In this document: positions 1 through 5,913 of the stretch, piece after piece
Layout of the letters: each line of letters starts with the position of its first letter
Position numbering within the stretch: position 1 is the stretch's first letter
Assembly: GCA_964655245.1 (NCBI GenBank)
Contig: CAZZLQ010000047.1
Coordinates: 1-19,129, forward strand
Source: JBEIHI01 sp964655245
Lineage (GTDB): Bacteria > Bdellovibrionota > UBA2394
DNA length: 19,129 bases
Reading direction: 5' to 3'
Notes under the pieces: generated by a model
The model's input: the letters and a program-made list of their open reading frames with translations, nothing else
Told to the model about the DNA's origin: nothing
The model's database searches: none
Translations under genes and position numbers: made by a program

Positions 1-149
1 AATAGCAATGGATCGGCATCTCAGCAAGAGGCTTAAGTACAATAATTGTTTGGTCGATCCGCGGCTGTCTAAATCCGGAAAAAATTTCACGATTCATGCA
101 TTCAGCTGCTAAAGCTCATGTAAAATTTACACAGCCTTTTGGAGTCTCT
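1..149. other. Left-edge stretch, no gene assigned
   Basis: No confident gene is visible in this short edge segment. Two antisense frames stay open to the window edge. One is a plus-strand frame from base 2 to a TAA at 110-112, which could be the tail of a gene entering from the left. The other is a minus-strand frame with an ATG at 97-95 that stays open to base 1 (starts MNREIFSGF), which could be a gene downstream of the response regulator. Neither has a strong ribosome-binding site or a recognisable family, and at most one can be real. A 13-base inverted repeat, TGTAAAATTTACA, lies at 119-131, just past the regulator's stop codon. It has no T-tract and is not a clear terminator. Confidence 0.4.
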
Positions 150-1535
150 CTAGATGCTTGATTTGTATTTTGCCAGTTTGTTGTGGAGGGTCTTGAGACT
201 GATATCCAGCATCTTGGCAGCTTTCGTTTTGTTCCCATCAACAAAATTGATTGTATGAAACAAAAAGTCTCGCTCCACATCTTCCATGGTTTGTCCCAGT
301 CGGAAAGAAACCGTCGGCGTCTTCTCTGCCTTCGTCGTCAGAGTTTCAGGAAGGTCGGCTACATCAATGTATTCGCTAGTACAAACAATCACAGCGCGTT
401 CAAGAGTGTTCTTCAATTCGCGCACGTTACCAGGCCAAGAATATTTTTTGACGATATTCAGCGCTTCTCGAGTGAGGCCCTTTACTTGTCGATCACACTT
501 CAAATTGAATTCTTCGATAAAGTGCTGGGCTAGTAAGGGGAGATCCTCGGAACGTTCACGAAGAGCTGGCATTTTTAGTGAGAAAACATTCAGTCGATGG
601 AACAAGTCTTCTCGGAAGCTTCCTTCTTCGACGGCTTCATCGAGATTCTTGTTTGTCGCTGTGACCACTCGAACATCCGCTTGAACTTCGTTCTTTCCGC
701 CCTCGCGATGAAACGAGCCGAACTCCATAAATCGAAGCAGCTTCGACTGAAGGTCGAGCGATAGCTCCGAAACTTCATCAAGAAAAATAGTTCCCGTATC
801 GGCAAGTTCGATAGCGCCGCGCTCCGTCGAAGTACTTCCATTGGCTGAAACTTTCTCTGCGCCAAACAGCTCGGCCTCCAGCAAAGACTCTGGAATGGCG
901 CTGCAGTTGATCACAATATAGGGCTTATCCTTACGCTTTGAATTTTGGTGTACGGCTTTGGCAACAAGTTCCTTACCAGTGCCGGCTTCTCCAGAAATCA
1001 GAACGGGGGCGGAGGTGGGGGCGATCATCTGGATCTGCTTAAAGATGGTTTTCATCTGAGGCGTTGAGCCGTTGAGTTTTCCAAATGTTCCGAGTCGACG
1101 CACTTTGTCCTTGAGGACAATGAGCTCCTGATCAATCACGAGACGCTTAGAAAGATTTTCCAGAAGAATCTTCAGTCGAACGACATCGAGAGGCTTTGTA
1201 AGAAAGTCATAAGCCCCCTTTTTGATCGCCTCAACGGCGGTGTCAATGCGGCCATGAGCGGACATAAAGATGACGGAGATATTTTGAAGTAGCTTCGCCT
1301 CACGAGCCGTCTCAAGAAGGGACATTCCATCCATTTCGGGCATCACAAGATCCGTCAGTACAACATTGGGCTGAGACTTTCGAATCATCTCAAGCCCCTG
1401 TTTTCCATCAGCAGCAAGCATGACCTCATAGCCCCAGGATTCAAGAAGATCCTTAAGACCCTCTCGAGCATTGTCCTCATCGTCGACAACCAGAACTCGC
1501 ATTTTCGCCACTTGAGTAGCTGTCACTTTGATCAT
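150..1535 (-). CDS. NtrC-family response regulator with degenerate GAFTGA loop
   Basis: The 461-residue cytoplasmic regulator has three parts. A receiver domain (about 12-125) has acidic D18/D19, phosphoacceptor D62, S92 and K114. An AAA+ domain follows (about 155-390), with Walker A GEAGTGKE at 182-189, Walker B GTIFLDE at 248-254 and the WPGNVREL sensor II region. A Fis-type helix-turn-helix lies at the C terminus. The oddity is the L1 loop after ELFG (225-239). Known sigma-54 activators have GAFTGA there, but this protein has VSANGS at the same length. Family knowledge says GAFTGA contacts sigma-54, so this protein probably does not activate sigma-54 promoters in the usual way. It may work through sigma-70, as Rhodobacter NtrC and TyrR do. 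The ATG overlaps the upstream kinase stop (ATGA) and has GGGAG in front of it. ATG at 1502 (M12) is an alternative that begins exactly at the receiver domain. Confidence 0.93.
   Translation of the reverse strand: MIKVTATQVAKMRVLVVDDEDNAREGLKDLLESWGYEVMLAADGKQGLEMIRKSQPNVVLTDLVMPEMDGMSLLETAREAKLLQNISVIFMSAHGRIDTAVEAIKKGAYDFLTKPLDVVRLKILLENLSKRLVIDQELIVLKDKVRRLGTFGKLNGSTPQMKTIFKQIQMIAPTSAPVLISGEAGTGKELVAKAVHQNSKRKDKPYIVINCSAIPESLLEAELFGAEKVSANGSTSTERGAIELADTGTIFLDEVSELSLDLQSKLLRFMEFGSFHREGGKNEVQADVRVVTATNKNLDEAVEEGSFREDLFHRLNVFSLKMPALRERSEDLPLLAQHFIEEFNLKCDRQVKGLTREALNIVKKYSWPGNVRELKNTLERAVIVCTSEYIDVADLPETLTTKAEKTPTVSFRLGQTMEDVERDFLFHTINFVDGNKTKAAKMLDISLKTLHNKLAKYKSSI
819..863 (-). other. Replaced GAFTGA (L1 loop) segment of the regulator
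   Basis: These codons encode residues 225-239 of the NtrC-type regulator, between ELFG and the conserved RG that precedes Walker B. The canonical family pattern here is roughly G-H-x-K-GAFTGA. The protein reads G-A-E-K-VSANGS. The spacing is unchanged, so this is substitution, not deletion or frameshift, and the flanking ATPase motifs are intact. Confidence 0.85.
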
Positions 1536-2242
1536 GTCCCTGCTCCCGGAAGCGAAATTTCAAATCGAGTGCCTTTGTTCAAATCGCTTTTCATTTTGAT
1601 TTCACCGCCGTGATCTCGAACAACTCGACGAACAATCGTCAGGCCGAGACCTGATCCTTTGGCCTTTGTCGTGAAATACGGATCAAAAATTTTATCCTTT
1701 GTCGAAGGATCAATTCCAACACCCGTATCCTCAACAATGATTCTGACTTGAGTGCCTTCAACTTCCGTCTTCACCGTCAGAGTTCCTCCGCGAGGCATTG
1801 CTTGGGACGAATTCAGCATCAAATTAAGCAGTGCTTGCTTGAGCTGATCGGGACTCCCAAAAAGCGGAGGAACCTCATCAGAGAGATTCAGAGAAAGTTG
1901 AATCTGGTTCTGCTTGAACTCCAAGTGAAGAAAATCGAGCAAATTTTGGATCACAGGATTAATCTTGAATCGCACTTTCGTAGACTCGGAGGGGTTCGCA
2001 AAGTCGAGGAAACCTCGCAGGACTTTATCAAGTCGCCGGATTTCACCCTCAATCGCTTCGACATATTTTCGAGCACGGCTGGCGTTCTGATGCTCGGGAT
2101 CTGACTTGGTAAGCTCCACGATTGTTGAGCGAAGAGTTTCCAAATTGATGATGATAGAATTCATCGGGTTCTTCATCTCATGCGCTAAAATGGCGGAAAG
2201 TTCCCCCAAGGTACTTAACCTGTCTTTGTCTTCTCTCTCCAT
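1532..2242 (-). CDS. Soluble sensorless histidine kinase
   Basis: The 236-residue protein is a bare kinase core. A HisKA dimerisation/phosphoacceptor helix carries the H-box AHEMKNP (H21), and a HATPase_c domain follows with N box (NLMLNSSQAM), G1 (DTGVGI), F box (FDPYFTT) and G2 (GSGLGL). No signal peptide, membrane segment or sensory domain precedes the H-box, whereas most family members are much longer. It is therefore expected to be cytoplasmic and to receive its signal from a partner protein. An in-frame TAA lies four codons upstream of the ATG, so the short N terminus is not a start-choice artefact. The stop overlaps the response-regulator start (ATGA). That indicates translational coupling and a cognate phosphotransfer pair. 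Confidence 0.93.
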   Translation of the reverse strand: MEREDKDRLSTLGELSAILAHEMKNPMNSIIINLETLRSTIVELTKSDPEHQNASRARKYVEAIEGEIRRLDKVLRGFLDFANPSESTKVRFKINPVIQNLLDFLHLEFKQNQIQLSLNLSDEVPPLFGSPDQLKQALLNLMLNSSQAMPRGGTLTVKTEVEGTQVRIIVEDTGVGIDPSTKDKIFDPYFTTKAKGSGLGLTIVRRVVRDHGGEIKMKSDLNKGTRFEISLPGAGT

Positions 2243-2245
2243 TCC

Positions 2246-2275
2246 TTGCCCTTATGCCCTTCAACTTGATATAAA
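2246..2275 (+). promoter_or_regulatory. Candidate sigma-70 promoter for the lipoprotein operon
   Basis: TTGCCC (2246-2251) and TATAAA (2270-2275) are separated by 18 bases in the 39-bp gap between the divergent kinase and lipoprotein genes. Transcription would begin about 6-7 bases downstream, at or next to the GTG start (2282). This would imply a leaderless message, or a real start further in, such as the in-frame TTG at 2309. The -35 is mediocre, so confidence is limited. Confidence 0.35.
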
Positions 2276-2281
2276 TGAGAC

Positions 2282-3442
2282 GTGATTGGTTTCAGATTTT
2301 TACGGGCCTTGTTTAGGCCGATTTTGGAAAGTACGCAAGGTCCTGTAAGTCTTGGATTTTTGCTGGTTTTGGCGGGCTGTGCGGCCCAGGACGCCCAAAG
2401 GCTCTATACGAGAGCTCAAAAGCAGCTTCTCGAGGCTCAGGCCTCACATTCTTCGGATAAGCGATTGGGGGAGGCCCAGGAAGCGTTTAAGGCCGGGGAA
2501 GACGCTCTTTCGGAGGCGATTTTTGATAAGGCTCATCGAAGCCTCAGGCGATCTCTTAAGATCACAGACGAGATTCTTGGAGGTTCCAGTCGAAGTCATT
2601 CTGCGGCCAGCGCCTCCGAATCTTCGGCCGAGGTATCGGCATCGCGTCTAAGCTTGCCGGCTCCAAAGGCTGTGGGATCATCAAGCGCCGCTGCTCAGAG
2701 TTCATCTTCTCAGGGTTCAACTGCGCGAGGGTTACCTCGAGATGCCTTGGCAAAGTACCTGGCTGGCAAGCGCGGCGTTCAGCAGATTGCACCACCACCT
2801 GTGGCTCCCGTTGAGTCGGCTGCTCCTGTTAACGCGGCTCCTGCTGCGGCAGTGGCGGCTTCTGCGCCAACATCTTCAGAGACAACTTCAGAAAATAAAG
2901 TTCAAGCATCGAGCCCTGAAAAAATGCCCCAAGCCTCCGGTGAGGGCGTTGTGACGTCCTCCGCGGCACCACTGGATAAGATTAAGCCCTCAGCGCCTGC
3001 AGAGACTGCTGCTCCTGCTCCAGTTCCTCCTTCTGTGCCTGCACCAGCTCCGGCGGTAGTGAAGGCTCCCGCTGCTCCGGCTCCAAAGCCGGCAAGCCCT
3101 CAGGGGGGGCGTCGTGAAACAGCGGCTAGTGCCTTAGGCGAAAAGCCCATGACCAAAATTCCTGGTGCATTGAGATTCGGTCCTCAGGAGGTTTCGCTTG
3201 ATGCTGAGACGATGATGAACCTCAATCAGACCAGCAAATTTTTAGCAGAAAATCCCAGCACGACTTTGGTGCTGAGAGGGTTTTTGGGGCCTGGCGAAAG
3301 CGCAGCTCTCATTGATTCGCGTTATGAATCTGTTCGTGCCTATTTGATTGGGAAGGGTGTTCCTGAAGATCAAGTTCGTCTCGATACTCGTCGCCAGGCT
3401 GGCGCGCGCAGTGAATTTGAAATGTTTCTTTTGGAGCATTGA
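2282..3442 (+). CDS. Lipoprotein with OmpA-like C-terminal domain
   Basis: The 386-residue protein has a basic N terminus, a hydrophobic stretch and a lipobox LAGC (C33), so it is predicted to be lipidated by the Lgt/LspA pathway and envelope-anchored. A helical segment (about 36-100) is followed by a long Ala/Pro/Ser-rich linker (about 105-290), which may span the periplasm. The last 95 residues resemble an OmpA/Pal peptidoglycan-binding fold (FGPQEVSLD..., then SRYESVRAYLIGKGV). The arginine of the usual LSxxRAxxV helix is kept, but the typical aspartate of the GHTD motif is missing, so wall binding is uncertain. The GTG start follows an in-frame TGA and has only a weak ribosome-binding site. 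TTG at 2309 would also keep a usable signal peptide. The stop overlaps the next ATG by one base (TGATG). Confidence 0.85.
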   Translation: MIGFRFLRALFRPILESTQGPVSLGFLLVLAGCAAQDAQRLYTRAQKQLLEAQASHSSDKRLGEAQEAFKAGEDALSEAIFDKAHRSLRRSLKITDEILGGSSRSHSAASASESSAEVSASRLSLPAPKAVGSSSAAAQSSSSQGSTARGLPRDALAKYLAGKRGVQQIAPPPVAPVESAAPVNAAPAAAVAASAPTSSETTSENKVQASSPEKMPQASGEGVVTSSAAPLDKIKPSAPAETAAPAPVPPSVPAPAPAVVKAPAAPAPKPASPQGGRRETAASALGEKPMTKIPGALRFGPQEVSLDAETMMNLNQTSKFLAENPSTTLVLRGFLGPGESAALIDSRYESVRAYLIGKGVPEDQVRLDTRRQAGARSEFEMFLLEH

Positions 3443-3726
3443 TGGCAGTTAGGGCCAAAGAGATTAGAAAATTGCCGTCGGCTCTACAGATTTTGTGGGA
3501 AGATGGTCGCGCTGTTCAGGTCGAAGGAGCTTGGCTACGGGCCCATTGCACCTGCGCTGTTTGTCGTGAGTTTAAGAACCCGCCTGACTATTCAGACCCT
3601 CGTTTTGAGCGGTCTTGCCGAATCCAAGCTTTGGAGCCAGTGGGTAACTATGCCCTTGGAATTACCTTTGGCGACGCCCACAAAAGCATCTTTGCATTTG
3701 ATCGCTTATCCGAGTACAAAGCCTAG
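3442..3726 (+). CDS. DUF971 domain protein
   Basis: This 94-residue protein matches the DUF971 (GBBH-like N-terminal) pattern: an L-x-I-x-W-x-DG opening, then a WLRAHCTCAVCREF cysteine segment, and a closing G-N-Y-A-x-G-I-x-F-x-D-x-H region. In known family members the cysteine and histidine residues bind a metal. Stand-alone copies often occur near iron-sulphur-related genes, but their role is unknown. The ATG at 3442 is preferred over the in-frame TTG at 3439, because GGAG lies 6 bases upstream and it overlaps the lipoprotein stop (TGATG). This gives coupled translation within the operon. Confidence 0.88.
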   Translation: MAVRAKEIRKLPSALQILWEDGRAVQVEGAWLRAHCTCAVCREFKNPPDYSDPRFERSCRIQALEPVGNYALGITFGDAHKSIFAFDRLSEYKA

Positions 3727-3737
3727 GGCGATCAATC

Positions 3738-3995
3738 ATGGAAAAGAAGGATTCTCTACAAGAACTCGGCCTCGTGCCGGGCAAGCACTATGAGATGAGA
3801 GACCTGCGGGTGCCGGTTGTTCAGGCCGATCTTTACACCACTTTAGGGCGTCGATTGTTTGATTTGTATCAAAAATACAAGGTCGAGAAAGCGGATCAGC
3901 GCGAGATCGAAGGCATTGTTTATGTTCTACAAACCTTTGTGAATGCTCGTCGCAAACCTTCCTTGTGGAAGCGCATTTTGAGGGCGGGGCGATGA
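3738..3995 (+). CDS. Small conserved-style protein of unknown function
   Basis: I do not recognise this 85-residue protein. It is soluble-looking and basic at its C terminus (RRKPSLWKRILRAGR). It has no signal peptide, membrane segment or cysteine motif, and the middle (about 30-72) is predicted to be mostly helical. It is supported as a gene by its place in the operon: an 11-base gap after DUF971, AGGG upstream of the ATG, and an ATGA overlap with the methyltransferase that follows. Its function cannot be inferred from the sequence. Confidence 0.75.
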   Translation: MEKKDSLQELGLVPGKHYEMRDLRVPVVQADLYTTLGRRLFDLYQKYKVEKADQREIEGIVYVLQTFVNARRKPSLWKRILRAGR

Positions 3996-4606
3996 ATCTC
4001 AACAATTCTGGTGTGAAAGAGAACTCAAGAGACTGGTGGGCTCAGCGATATGAATCATCGTCCGGATATTTGTACTCAAAGGAGCCGTCTCAGTTTTTGA
4101 TGAGTTATCTTGATCTTCTTCCGACCGGAGCCAAAATTTTGGAAATCGCGTGTGGCGAGGGAAGAAATGCTGTGGCTCTTGCGCTGAAGGGCTATCAGGT
4201 TACAGGAATTGATTTCTGTCAGACAGCTTTGGACCGCGCTCAGCGGTTGGCGGATGAGTCAAAGGTGAAGATTAATCTGAAACTTCAGGACTTAGACTTT
4301 TTTATTCCTGAGCTTTTGAGTTTTGATGCAATTGTTTCGGTTAATTTTAAGCCGGCTCTTACTTTGATGAAAAACTTATCTCGAGGCCTCAAACAGGGGG
4401 GCCATTTGTTTCTGGAGGCTCCTCTGATGGCGCTTGCGAAGCGCGATAAAAGTGTGGAGGCCTTTGAGTGTTTTAAGCCGAATGAGCTTTTGACATCATT
4501 GAACCCTCAATCCATGCAGTTACAGGTTTTGTTGTACTCAGAACTAAACGCAGATTCATGGGGCGAAAGCGCCGCGATGATCTGCAAAAAGACACAGTTG
4601 TTTTAG
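3992..4606 (+). CDS. Class I SAM-dependent methyltransferase
   Basis: The 204-residue protein has Rossmann methyltransferase motif I ILEIACGEGRNAVALA, then the acidic post-I loop GIDFCQTALDRA. A motif II-like LQDLDF and a motif III-like LKQGGHLFLEAPL follow. The layout resembles TehB/Methyltransf_25-type small-molecule methyltransferases. The substrate cannot be told. The ATG at 3992 overlaps the previous stop (ATGA) and follows the purine-rich GAGGGCGGGG. An upstream in-frame GTG at 3965 is less likely. It ends 8 bases before the IMP dehydrogenase-family ATG, so the two are probably co-transcribed. Confidence 0.88.
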   Translation: MNLNNSGVKENSRDWWAQRYESSSGYLYSKEPSQFLMSYLDLLPTGAKILEIACGEGRNAVALALKGYQVTGIDFCQTALDRAQRLADESKVKINLKLQDLDFFIPELLSFDAIVSVNFKPALTLMKNLSRGLKQGGHLFLEAPLMALAKRDKSVEAFECFKPNELLTSLNPQSMQLQVLLYSELNADSWGESAAMICKKTQLF

Positions 4607-4614
4607 GAGGCACT

Positions 4615-5679
4615 ATGAGCTTTTTGTTTGAAGCGAAGCAGCTATCCAAGCGCGATCGAGCCTATACGTTTGACGATGTTTTGTTGGTTCCCTGTCGATC
4701 AGCGGTTGCGAGTCGATTTCATGTGAGCACAGACGCTCAGTTCACCAAGCGGCATCAATTGAAGTTGCCGGTGGTCGCTGCCAATATGGACACAATCTCG
4801 GAATCGGCCATGTGTCTTGCAATGAATGAGATCGGTGCAACAGCGATTTTGCATCGGTTCATGACGATTGAGCAGCAAGTGGCTCAATTGAGGGCAGTGC
4901 GTGAAAAGTTCAAAGAGGGTTGGGGAACGCTCGCAGCCTCGGTGGGTGTGAATCAAGATTCGAAAGAGCGTGCCAAGGTGCTCGCCGATGCGGGTGCTCA
5001 GGTTCTTACCGTTGATATTGCCCATGGGCATTCTGAAGCGATGATTGAGATGGTTCAGTTTCTGAAAAAGGAATTCTCAAAGATTGATGTGATTGCTGGA
5101 AACGTCGCGACTCCCAAAGCAGCGGAGGATCTCATTCGAGCGGGGGCAGATGCGATCAAGGTCGGTATTGGGCCTGGCAGTATGTGCACGACCCGAATCA
5201 TCACGGGTATTGGGATGCCGCAATTAACCGCGATTGCCGTTTGTGCAGAAGTGGCTCGAAAAGAGGGAGTTCCTGTGATTGCAGACGGTGGAATCAAAAC
5301 GAGCGGGGATGCCATGAAGGCACTGGCTGCTGGAGCCTCAACCGTGATGGTTGGTAATGTATTGGCTGGATGTCTTGAAACTCCAGGAGAGTTGCACAAT
5401 GGTCGAAAAGTTTATCGTGGAATGGCCTCTCGATCGGCTCAAGTGTCATGGCGGGGAGGGCAGTTGCCTGAGGGGATGGCTCCTGAAGGAGAATCAACGA
5501 CGGTGGCCTGTAAGGGGCCAGCCCGAGAGATTGTTCAGGAGTTTGTGGGGGGGATTCGCAGTGGAATGAGTTACCTGAATGCCACAAATCTACGGGAAAT
5601 TTACGAGTTTGCCTCGTTTGTTGAGGTCTCCCCTAATTGCTTAAGGGAAAATGTTGCCCACGGCGTTCAGCCTCGGTAA
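4615..5679 (+). CDS. IMP dehydrogenase/GMP reductase family enzyme without CBS domains
   Basis: The 354-residue TIM-barrel protein has the family signatures TFDDVLLVP (18-26), ANMDTISE (56-63), the nucleotide loop GIGPGSMCTTR with catalytic Cys191, and ADGGIKTSGD. It lacks the roughly 120-residue CBS pair normally inserted after the IEQQVAQLRAV helix; only a short linker remains near 98-106. In the flap, Arg280 is followed by Gly, so the Arg-Tyr dyad that IMP dehydrogenases use for hydrolysis is not apparent. Glu291 in APEG is kept. Length and flap are closer to GMP reductase (GMP to IMP, NADPH), although CBS-less IMP dehydrogenases exist. The ATG has TAGGAGG 4 bases upstream. The gene is followed by the tRNA-Arg region. 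Confidence 0.9.
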   Translation: MSFLFEAKQLSKRDRAYTFDDVLLVPCRSAVASRFHVSTDAQFTKRHQLKLPVVAANMDTISESAMCLAMNEIGATAILHRFMTIEQQVAQLRAVREKFKEGWGTLAASVGVNQDSKERAKVLADAGAQVLTVDIAHGHSEAMIEMVQFLKKEFSKIDVIAGNVATPKAAEDLIRAGADAIKVGIGPGSMCTTRIITGIGMPQLTAIAVCAEVARKEGVPVIADGGIKTSGDAMKALAAGASTVMVGNVLAGCLETPGELHNGRKVYRGMASRSAQVSWRGGQLPEGMAPEGESTTVACKGPAREIVQEFVGGIRSGMSYLNATNLREIYEFASFVEVSPNCLRENVAHGVQPR

Positions 5680-5692
5680 GACATCGGCATTT

Positions 5693-5777
5693 GATGCGGC
5701 CTTAGCTCAGCTGTCACGCCCCCGGCGTGCAAAGGAGATAGAGAGCAGAATGCTCTATCCGGCTGAGGTGAGACCGG
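5693..5777 (+). pseudogene. Foldback duplicate of the tRNA-Arg 5' half
   Basis: Bases 5693-5713 repeat exactly the 21 bases at 5790-5810, which cover the last three leader bases and the tRNA acceptor/D-arm start. The minus strand of 5777-5750 matches the same tRNA 5' half (5793-5820) at 23 of 28 positions. The two copies therefore face each other. RNA from here would form a long imperfect hairpin. Bases 5697-5713 pair with 5760-5776 (mismatches at 5700/5773 and 5705/5768), then GATAG with CTATC, then AGCA with TGCT around a GAA loop (5748-5750). A 23-base insert (5714-5736) holds its own perfect hairpin, CACGCC-CCC-GGCGTG. Neither strand has an anticodon stem or a T-loop, so it is not a working tRNA. 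Confidence 0.75.
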
Positions 5778-5792
5778 AAAATTTATAAAGAT

Positions 5793-5866
5793 GCGGCCTT
5801 AGCTCAGCTGGATAGAGCATCTGGCTTCGAACCAGAGGGTCGGGCGTTCGAATCGCTCAGGCCGCG
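5793..5866 (+). tRNA. tRNA-Arg (anticodon UCG, reads CGA)
   Basis: The 74-base gene folds as a full cloverleaf. Acceptor GCGGCCT (5793-5799) pairs perfectly with AGGCCGC (5859-5865). D stem GCTC/GAGC is intact. Anticodon stem TCTGG/CCAGA (5820-5824/5832-5836) flanks the loop CTTCGAA, giving anticodon TCG at 5827-5829. The variable loop is 5 bases. The T stem GGGCG/CGCTC carries loop TTCGAAT. The discriminator is G5866, and CCA is not encoded. CGA is the commonest arginine codon in the neighbouring IMP dehydrogenase-family gene, which fits a dedicated tRNA. No convincing promoter lies directly upstream, so it may be processed from the upstream transcript. Confidence 0.96.
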
Positions 5867-5873
5867 AATTTTT

Positions 5874-5910
5874 AAGGGCTTCCAAGGAATTGGAAGCCCT
5901 TTCTTTTTTT
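5874..5910 (+). terminator. Rho-independent terminator after tRNA-Arg
   Basis: A perfect 11-base-pair stem (AAGGGCTTCCA 5874-5884 with TGGAAGCCCTT 5891-5901) with a 6-base loop is followed by a T-rich run to 5910. It starts 7 bases after the tRNA and would end the plus-strand operon. It has no T-tract in the other direction, so it is unlikely to serve the convergent minus-strand gene. Confidence 0.92.
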
Positions 5911-5913
5911 GAT

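Noticed and set aside
119..131. TGTAAAATTTACA as a regulator binding site
   Set aside because: It is AT-rich, sits downstream of a gene, and has no promoter near it; a chance palindrome is likely.
183..684. Plus-strand frames opposite the response regulator
   Set aside because: They lie wholly inside a well-conserved gene on the other strand and show no domain pattern.
5696..5777. An 82-base tRNA on the minus strand
   Set aside because: The acceptor pairs at only 5 of 7 positions, the D-arm looks real, but the anticodon stem does not pair and there is no TTCGA-type T-loop. It is better explained as an inverted tRNA fragment.
5693..5810. Integrase attachment sites around the tRNA
   Set aside because: The repeat copies the 5' half, not the 3' end, only 97 bases apart, and no integrase or foreign gene is nearby.
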